Shown here piece after piece: positions 35,882 through 42,403 of a stretch of 64,000 nucleotides of DNA (its first letter is position 1; the number at the start of each line of letters is the position of its first letter). Made by a program: the position numbers and the translations under genes. Under the pieces are notes generated by a model. That model was not told the DNA's origin and did no database searches. It worked only from the letters and a program-made list of their open reading frames with translations. Origin of the DNA: G965237725 sp965237725 (GTDB lineage: Bacteria > Pseudomonadota > Gammaproteobacteria > Arenicellales > Poriferihabitantaceae); NCBI GenBank assembly GCA_965237725.1, contig OZ250151.1:2914001-2978000 (forward strand). The letters run 5' to 3'.

Positions 35882-38326
35882 GTGAGGATAAACCCTTTAG
35901 TCAATAGCAAATCTGCGCTTAGCCTTGTGGTTAAGAAGAGATTAGTCTCAATAGTTGTCGTATTGTTATTGTGCGTTATTACATCATTGTCTTTTTATAA
36001 TTTCGATAGCATAAAATATTACAATCGTTCTGTTCTGTCTAAAATTTACACTTCACCCGATATTCTTGAACTAGACATTAAATTCGACGATCTATTGACA
36101 CTAGACGGTGATCGTTTAGAAGCTGAGAAACAAAAATCCAGAATTCCTGGCGAAAACCAGTGGGTTCCAGGCAAGATTAAATTTGAAAATATAAAGGTAA
36201 AAATAAAACTTCGACTTACTGGCGCATATTCAGACCATCGAACTGAAGACAAATGGTCACTTAAAATTAAAGTAAAAGATGGAGAAACTATAAAAGGACT
36301 GAAAGAATTTTCACTACTGGTACCGAAATCGCGAAGATTTGCCGTAGAGCCGTTATTTCACAATGTTTTAAAAAACGAAGGGTTGATATACCATCGGATG
36401 GAATTCGTAGTCATAAAAATTAATGGAGAAAGCCTGGGGGTGTACCTATTTGTGGAAAATGCTAACACACAATTAGTCGAAAACAACAAGAGGCGAGAAG
36501 GACCACTACTTCAGTTTGACACAAGCAGATACTCTCAATTGTTAAATCAGGCGGGAAGAACACCGAATTCGAAAATCTTCAAAGAAAGCTTTATCCGCCC
36601 GGCCAATAATGCAGAATTTAAATCTAAGACTGAATTGAAGAATAGTTATAATCACGCCATAGGTGTATTGGAGCTGTTCAAAGAAGGTCGAATATCGGTG
36701 TCAGAAGCATTTGATATAACTTCGATTGCAAAAGTCGCCGCACTATATGCATTGTTTAATTCTTCCGAATTCGATTGGAAGGATATAGTATTTTACTACA
36801 ATACAATCATATCGAAATTCGAAGTTATCGGAAAAGAAATTGATCAAGTCGAAAATTTTTATAAAATCGGTTGGTGGTACGGAGGCAGGACGAATTCTAC
36901 CCAACGGGAATTTAACTCCATACTTTTTCGAGACCCGGTTTTTACTAAAACGTACATCAGTTATCTTGAGCACTATACAAGCAAACCTTTTTTAGAAGAA
37001 ACCTTCGAAAAATTCCAGGCGAATTTGGACGAATACATTCACATAATTCGAAGAGATGTACCTAAATATAGTTCGCCATGGGGGCTGATGAAACGCAATG
37101 CCACAATTATTCAAAGTTTTATTAAAGGGGAAAGTCGTATCGTATCTTATTTACATTCAAAAACTGAAAACTATATCGATTTGACAATATATTCACGGCA
37201 TTATTTCGAGGTTATCCCCCTGTTTATTACAGATCAAAATGGAAATATGATTTCGAAACTTGCGACACGTATACCGATTGAAATATTTGACGGAAATTCT
37301 CCTGCTGTTCGTACGATTCGTTTCGATATAGATAATCCTGTTAAAGACGAAGAGTTGAGATTCCACTATTCAGTACGCGGTGTGAATAAAGAACTTAGTA
37401 TTCCTATTCGCAATTGGATTCCTCTCGTTGATCGAGAATCGAATGCGCCCGAAGATGTTGAGTCACTAACTGATTATTTTGATGTTGATGAGAACGCCAA
37501 ATTAATTAATTGCAGGGAAGGCACAACAAATATTGAACGTTCCGTAGTTATCCCAAAAAACTTTAATTTTACCTGCGCTGGTAATGTAATCCTGAGGCTT
37601 GGTGACAACGTCTCATTCACATCTTACAGCGCCGTAAAATTTATCGGTAAAGACGATAAAAAAATAAAAATAATTGGTAGTCAGAATTCATTCGGGTTTA
37701 TTGTGATCCAGGCGAGTTCCACTTCTGTTATTCAGAATACGACGTTTGAGAACCTGGGCATACAAGACAAACCAGGTAGGTTGACTAGTGGCGCAGTGAC
37801 ATTCTATGAATCTGATGTAGAAATTACCAATTCAGAATTTTTATCAAACAATTCCGGCGATGATAATCTAAATGTTGTTAGAAGCCAGATTCTCATCGAT
37901 AATGTGACCATAAAAAATAGCTTATACGATGGTATTGATTTAGACTTTGTCAACGGAAAAATACATAATCTAAATATTAATCAATCTGGAAATGACGGGT
38001 TGGACCTATCTGGTTCCGAATTAACGATTGACGGTATCAATATAGTCGGCGCAGGTGATAAAGGAATCAGTTTTGGTGAACGGTCTTATACTACAGTATC
38101 GAATGCAATTATCAAAAACGCATCTACAGGGATTGCTGTCAAAGATGAATCTGTTATTACGGCAAAAAATGTCCAGTTTTCAGATCTAGAAATTGGGTTT
38201 TCGGCCTACAAGAAGAAGTCGGAATTTGACGGCGGCGAATTGATAATTGAAAACGCAATCTGGAACGACACCGTTAAAATGATTTCGAACAAAGACAACT
38301 ATTCAAGCATAACTTGGATCAATTAG
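35882..38326 (+). CDS. CotH-like kinase fused to a C-terminal beta-helix, membrane anchored
   Basis: 814 residues from GTG 35882. A membrane anchor (about 19-40, LVSIVVVLLLCVITSLSFY) is followed by a CotH-type domain (about 55-420) with VKIKLRLTGAYSDH, KWSLKIKVKDGETIKGLKEFSLL, the segment HRMEFVVIKINGESLGVYLFVEN, and FNSSEFDWKDIVFYYN. CotH proteins are secreted protein kinases of atypical fold that phosphorylate surface proteins. The last part (about 540-800) is a right-handed beta-helix made of repeats such as ITNSEFLSNNSGDDNLNVV and LNINQSGNDGLDLSGSELTI. DUF4956 and VTC genes follow in the same direction, an association seen in other bacteria. Low GC suggests transfer. Confidence 0.75.
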   Translation: MRINPLVNSKSALSLVVKKRLVSIVVVLLLCVITSLSFYNFDSIKYYNRSVLSKIYTSPDILELDIKFDDLLTLDGDRLEAEKQKSRIPGENQWVPGKIKFENIKVKIKLRLTGAYSDHRTEDKWSLKIKVKDGETIKGLKEFSLLVPKSRRFAVEPLFHNVLKNEGLIYHRMEFVVIKINGESLGVYLFVENANTQLVENNKRREGPLLQFDTSRYSQLLNQAGRTPNSKIFKESFIRPANNAEFKSKTELKNSYNHAIGVLELFKEGRISVSEAFDITSIAKVAALYALFNSSEFDWKDIVFYYNTIISKFEVIGKEIDQVENFYKIGWWYGGRTNSTQREFNSILFRDPVFTKTYISYLEHYTSKPFLEETFEKFQANLDEYIHIIRRDVPKYSSPWGLMKRNATIIQSFIKGESRIVSYLHSKTENYIDLTIYSRHYFEVIPLFITDQNGNMISKLATRIPIEIFDGNSPAVRTIRFDIDNPVKDEELRFHYSVRGVNKELSIPIRNWIPLVDRESNAPEDVESLTDYFDVDENAKLINCREGTTNIERSVVIPKNFNFTCAGNVILRLGDNVSFTSYSAVKFIGKDDKKIKIIGSQNSFGFIVIQASSTSVIQNTTFENLGIQDKPGRLTSGAVTFYESDVEITNSEFLSNNSGDDNLNVVRSQILIDNVTIKNSLYDGIDLDFVNGKIHNLNINQSGNDGLDLSGSELTIDGINIVGAGDKGISFGERSYTTVSNAIIKNASTGIAVKDESVITAKNVQFSDLEIGFSAYKKKSEFDGGELIIENAIWNDTVKMISNKDNYSSITWIN

Positions 38327-38337
38327 AGTAATTTAAA

Positions 38338-39018
38338 ATGGGTGATTTAATTATAGACAAGAACATTTTTACGGGTGCCGTACACCCAGAGGAAATTGCA
38401 TTTCAGCTACTTATTGCGGCAATTCTCGCCGCGATTGTCCAGTTTCATTTCGCAAAATATGGCGATACAGTTTCAAACAGACGCGAGTTACGTATTGTCA
38501 TTCCTATTGTCTGTTTGACCACAGTATTAGTGATTTCGGTAGTTAAGTCTTCGCTAGCATTATCATTGGGCTTGGTTGGTGCGTTATCAATCGTCAGATT
38601 TCGTACACCAATCAAAGAGCCGGAGGAACTTGGTTATCTTTTTCTCTCAATTGCCATTGGCCTGGGACTTGGCGCAGGTCAAGTCATAACGACAATAATC
38701 AGTGTAGCGATGATATTGTTAGTAATTACAATATTCAAAATATATTTGAAATCGAGCAGAGCAAAAGAAATTTATCTAAATATCGATATCATGGACCATG
38801 CTCAATCTCCGACAGAAAAATGCAACTCGTTAATTAGTCACTATTTCGATAATGCAGAGCTACTACGTTATGGGTACAACAATGATATACATCAGATGGT
38901 CTATCGTTTGGAAGCCAATGATCCCGACACACTTGGAATTTTTGTTGAAAAAATTAAATTGGAATACGAAAGCGTCACTGCCAATTTTGTGGAATTACCA
39001 AAAAATCCCGGACTCTGA
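38338..39018 (+). CDS. DUF4956 membrane protein
   Basis: 226 residues, four membrane helices in the first 140, then a soluble C-terminal domain. The DUF4956 hallmark SLALSLGLVGALSIVRFRTP-IKEPEELGYLFL is present (about 70-101). Function unknown; genes of this family typically lie beside VTC-domain polyphosphate polymerases and CotH-like proteins, as here (11 bp after the CotH gene and 3 bp before the VTC gene). A role as membrane partner or channel for the polymerase is inference. Confidence 0.88.
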   Translation: MGDLIIDKNIFTGAVHPEEIAFQLLIAAILAAIVQFHFAKYGDTVSNRRELRIVIPIVCLTTVLVISVVKSSLALSLGLVGALSIVRFRTPIKEPEELGYLFLSIAIGLGLGAGQVITTIISVAMILLVITIFKIYLKSSRAKEIYLNIDIMDHAQSPTEKCNSLISHYFDNAELLRYGYNNDIHQMVYRLEANDPDTLGIFVEKIKLEYESVTANFVELPKNPGL

Positions 39019-39021
39019 TTT

Positions 39022-39717
39022 ATGGCAGATAATGCTGTAGAAATCGTTAAACGCGTCGAGCTGAAATATGCAGCACCCGTCCATGAAGCATATAAAATTA
39101 ATTTCTGGATAAAAAATCACCCTGCAAACTTAATGCAAAAATATCCGGACAGAATTGTCAACAATGTTTATTTAGACACGGTAAGATTTGATTCGTTGTT
39201 CGACAACTTAAGCGGGATTAGCGAAAGAAAAAAATATCGTCTACGATGGTATGGGTCCAGTTCGAGTAACGGACCTTTAAGCTTTGAAATAAAATCTAAA
39301 CATAACAGCGTAAGTTCCAAACGAACTTATAAAGTTGGGAATTGCAATCTCAATAATGGATTTAGCTGGAAAAATATCGTAGCAGAAAAGTTAATGTTAT
39401 TACCTGATGAAATTGCTTTCAGCCTAAAAGACAATTTATATGCAGTCGTTGCCAACAAATATGTACGCTCTTACTACGAATCACGATGTGGTTCATTTAG
39501 GGTCACGGTTGATACGGCACACAGAGCATATGAACAATGGACTAAAATGGCCCCCAATTTCAATATGCCATCGGTAGTTCCGGATATTGCAATTATTGAA
39601 GTAAAATACCTCTTGGAGAATGAGCGCACCGGCAGGAGTTTTGCAGAATCCATTCCTTATCGTTTCACCAGACATTCCAAGTATTTGGTCAATGCTGTTA
39701 ACAGTCTGCCTAGTTGA
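39022..39717 (+). CDS. VTC-domain polyphosphate polymerase-like protein
   Basis: 231 residues forming one VTC tunnel domain. Basic and acidic strand motifs are in order: RVELKYAAPV, IVNNVYLDT, ERKKYRLRWYG, SFEIKSKHNSVSSKR, FRVTVDTAHRAYE and the metal-binding IAIIEVKYLLE. In yeast Vtc4 this domain makes polyphosphate from ATP; bacterial versions are barely studied. The start is three bases after the DUF4956 stop, so translation is coupled. The substrate could differ from ATP, and product identity is not shown by sequence. Confidence 0.85.
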   Translation: MADNAVEIVKRVELKYAAPVHEAYKINFWIKNHPANLMQKYPDRIVNNVYLDTVRFDSLFDNLSGISERKKYRLRWYGSSSSNGPLSFEIKSKHNSVSSKRTYKVGNCNLNNGFSWKNIVAEKLMLLPDEIAFSLKDNLYAVVANKYVRSYYESRCGSFRVTVDTAHRAYEQWTKMAPNFNMPSVVPDIAIIEVKYLLENERTGRSFAESIPYRFTRHSKYLVNAVNSLPS

Positions 39718-39737
39718 TTAATGTAAAATTGCTACGA

Positions 39738-40610
39738 CTATTCTGGCCATCTAAAATCAATTATAGATGTTTTACGGTGTGGTGGTTCAATCGATACTAG
39801 ATTTAGAATTACATTTTTCCCTTCAATCGAAACTTCCAGAACAGCATTTAATTCAATCTCTCCCAATCCAGATCCAACAAAAGTTATATTATCTACTTGA
39901 TCAAAATGTGCAGGTTCAGAGTCGGGCCTTCCACCCATATCCCCAGCAATAAAATATACTCTTTTATCACTGCTCTCCATCAAAATCGGGTGTAATTTAC
40001 TCCAATAGTTACTTTTTTTGACCATGTTATATCGTGATCCCATATTGGCTTTAAAATCCCCGTACCGATCAATATTACTCAACCAAACTAAAAAGTGGGT
40101 AATTATAAAAATATTTTCATGTTTAGATTTTGCAATACTGTTATTTATGAAACTTAACTTTTCATCAGAAAATACGCGTAGACGATTCCTTGAATCAACA
40201 ACAAGCACCAAAGCATTATCGTATTCCACAGAATAGTTAAGCGAATCATGGCGTTGTTTGAGATTTGAAATACACACTTTGGTGCGTTCATGTGAGCCTC
40301 TGACCAAAAACGGGTTAATCTTTAATTTAGTGAATTGATCAATCAATATATCCCAATTCTCTGCTGTGCATTCCCGAATAAAATCCCCTGCAAAAAATAA
40401 AGGGTTGGAAACAGCAGGCGAATACTCACCAATAAATTTTAGAAGATTATCATCCAAACCTTTATTGGTTTTGTGATGAGAGCCGTAACCATGACCGACA
40501 ACATGAAATTTTTTTAACTCCGGATGACCAGAATCGCCTTGGAATCTGTAAACCGCGGTAGCCACAATCAAAGCGAATACTGCGCTAAGAAAAATATAAT
40601 TTCGACTCAT
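39738..40610 (-). CDS. Exported or anchored calcineurin-like metallophosphoesterase, motif-divergent
   Basis: 290 residues with an N-terminal membrane or signal segment (about 5-22, FLSAVFALIVATAVY). Parts of the calcineurin-type fold are seen: FFAGDFIRE for the GD block, VRGSHER for GNHE, IITHFLVW for the lone His, and AGDMGGR near the end. The first block DxH reads VVGHGYGSHH and the final GHxH is absent, so metal binding may be altered. It converges on the VTC gene with 20 bp between stops. A phosphatase acting on the products of the neighbouring kinase or polymerase is an inference from position. Confidence 0.6.
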   Translation of the reverse strand: MSRNYIFLSAVFALIVATAVYRFQGDSGHPELKKFHVVGHGYGSHHKTNKGLDDNLLKFIGEYSPAVSNPLFFAGDFIRECTAENWDILIDQFTKLKINPFLVRGSHERTKVCISNLKQRHDSLNYSVEYDNALVLVVDSRNRLRVFSDEKLSFINNSIAKSKHENIFIITHFLVWLSNIDRYGDFKANMGSRYNMVKKSNYWSKLHPILMESSDKRVYFIAGDMGGRPDSEPAHFDQVDNITFVGSGLGEIELNAVLEVSIEGKNVILNLVSIEPPHRKTSIIDFRWPE

Positions 40611-40857
40611 ATCTAATTACAGGGTTACCAAATCTTATGGAGTGAGAAAGGCGCTTATAAAGAAAATTTGTGATGTTCATTAAAACTGAAAGGATCGGAA
40701 GTATAAAGCCCAAGCCAGAAATTGGAAACATTTCAAAGCATCAACATTAGTTACCTAAAATAGCCTGAAACGAACCGAAATAGACTGACCAAGTACTTAA
40801 ATGGGCACATAGTCCATCACAATGGAGTGAAAGTATCATTGATCGGATATAATATAG

Positions 40858-41783
40858 TTAATCAGTCGGGACAGTTTGAGAGGGGTATATTAGCTTACTT
40901 CTGAGCGCCTCGTAGGGGGCATTTCCCTGATGCGCACCATGCGGTCTAAAGAAGTTATAAAAGTTCTCCCATTCGGCTAGTTTTTTATTCAAATCCTGAT
41001 CGTCTACATAGGAAGCAGTTGATAAAATTCTTGTTGATCCGATCGATGAGATCGTTCTACCTTGCCATTAAGCTGTGGTGAACGGGGTTTGATATAAACA
41101 TGTCGAATCCCCTGGTCTTCGACGTGCCAGTGGAACAGAGCCTGAAATTCATGTCCTCTATCGGTACGAACCGTATGAATACGAAAAGGGAATTTCTTGA
41201 TAATATGATCGATAAAACGTATCGCATTTTTTTGGTTGTGGCGTGAGCAAATTTTTAATGCACGAACCCGTGTTGCATCATCAATAGCGGTATATTGATA
41301 GCGCTTTATCTTCTTCCCATTTTCATCAATAAAGCGAAGAAACTTAACGTCTACCTGGATGTGGTGGCCGGGCACCTGCTTTTCATAACGCTTCGTATGG
41401 ACCGCTCTTCGACCCACTTTTCCAGGAAGCCGATTCAATCCATTACGCTTGAGAACGCGATAGACTGTGGCGTCACAAATACGGATGTCATGATAACGCT
41501 GCAGATACCAAACGATTCGGTTCGGCCCCAGGTGATAGACACGCCTTAAGTGGAGAATCTTTTCAATTACCTGTGGTGGTGTTGCCTTAGGATGGCTTTT
41601 GGGAATACGTTTCTTGTTGGCTAATTCAGAATCGCCACCGGATTTATATAGGGCTCGCCACCGATAAAATGAGGATTTTGGTATCCCGAAGTACCGACAG
41701 GTCTTAATGACACAACCTGTTTCTTTTGCATGTTCTAAAACGCGTTTTCTACGTCGAATCTCTCGTAAATCTTCTTTGTTCAT
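40858..41783 (-). pseudogene. IS481-type transposase, frameshifted near its C-terminus
   Basis: The first 259 codons give an N-terminal HTH (ETGCVIKTCRYFGIPKSSFYRW) and a DDE core with HHIQVDVKFLRFIDENGKK, RTDRGHEFQALF and PRSPQLNGKVERSHRSDQQEF. Then TAG 41004-41006 stops the frame. One base out, the sequence continues YVDDQDLNKKLAEWENFYNF and FRPHGAHQGNAPYEALRSKL to TAA at 40858-40860, clearly the normal end of such transposases. The shift lies near 41007-41015. It may be decay, a sequencing error or a programmed event; no slippery run is evident there. Confidence 0.8.
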
Positions 41784-41830
41784 GACAGTCTCCTATGACT
41801 AATTTCATAATAGGATAAACTGTCCCACAA
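40864..41830 (-). mobile_element. IS481-type insertion sequence with broken transposase
   Basis: Inverted ends GGGACAGTTT (40868-40877) and AAACTGTCCC (41817-41826) enclose the transposase frame; outer bases AGTC and ACA differ slightly. The layout (one frame close to both ends) fits IS481. The right end abuts a truncated phospholipase-like gene, so the element or a later rearrangement removed its 5' part. Confidence 0.75.
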
Positions 41831-41833
41831 GAT

Positions 41834-42159
41834 ATGTAATATTTACAAAAATTGGAAGTTGGTTCAACTCTTTCAAAGTTGGGGCTCCCAGAAGTCTCGA
41901 TTACAAGTGATGACGAGAAGGAAGTTGACAATGACGACAATGTAAGCATCAATTTTTTCCTCAATTCAAAAAACGAACTAAATACAATTAGTCAGTTATT
42001 GAGAACAGGTACAGATCTGGAAGATAATGAAGATCCAATTTCTTCCGATCCAGAATTAGGCACCCTTCGGTTTTTTAATCATTTCTATGACCCTCAGAAT
42101 GCAGGTCGAGCTTTGACTGTTGTTGGTTTTCCCGCGGGCCACCCATCTCCTGGTTGGGT
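41834..42159 (+). pseudogene. Fragment of a zinc-dependent phospholipase C-like protein
   Basis: An open frame of about 105 codons lacks a start codon of its own and its 5' side is cut by the IS481 end. It contains LLRTGTDLEDNEDP and RFFNHFYDP, the pattern seen in the N-terminal part of zinc-dependent phospholipase C/S1-P1 nuclease-like exported proteins. The frame then runs into a 155-bp mobile module at 42160 and stops. After the module, GGLYNEYTRLAG continues in a plausible frame. I regard it as a decayed gene. The family call is moderate. Confidence 0.45.
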
Positions 42160-42314
42160 ATTGACAAGTTAACTCCTGTACTTGGGTCAAGGCAACATAA
42201 TGAGCTTTGTTAAACTAGAATAACAGCGATTAACACCCGCAGCGGCCGAGATTAGCGATAAAGATGACATCTAACTCGCCACTTTTTTCTCAAAATTCAG
42301 TTAACTTGTCAACA
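42160..42314. mobile_element. 155-bp module homologous to the right end of the IS6-type element
   Basis: Bounded by inverted repeats TATTGACAAGTTAAC (42160-42174) and GTTAACTTGTCAACA (42300-42314), which agree at 14 of 15 positions. It corresponds over its entire length to 35355-35509 of the IS6-type element, also 155 bp, sharing ACATAATGAGCT-like and CACTTTTTTC blocks. It carries no gene. The flanks CCTGGTTGG and CCTGTTGG are nearly the same and could be a worn target duplication. Either a MITE or a solo IS end. Confidence 0.6.
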
Positions 42315-42403
42315 CCTGTTGGCGGACTTTATAATGAATATACGCGACTGGCAGGGTAATGATTCTTTTAGATGAGTTTTTAGGAACGACAAGCAACTAA
42401 GCA

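Noticed and set aside
34531..42403. Integrase-type genomic island with duplicated tRNA-Lys attachment site
   Set aside because: No integrase gene and no second copy of the tRNA 3' end were found; the island is better explained by insertion sequences.
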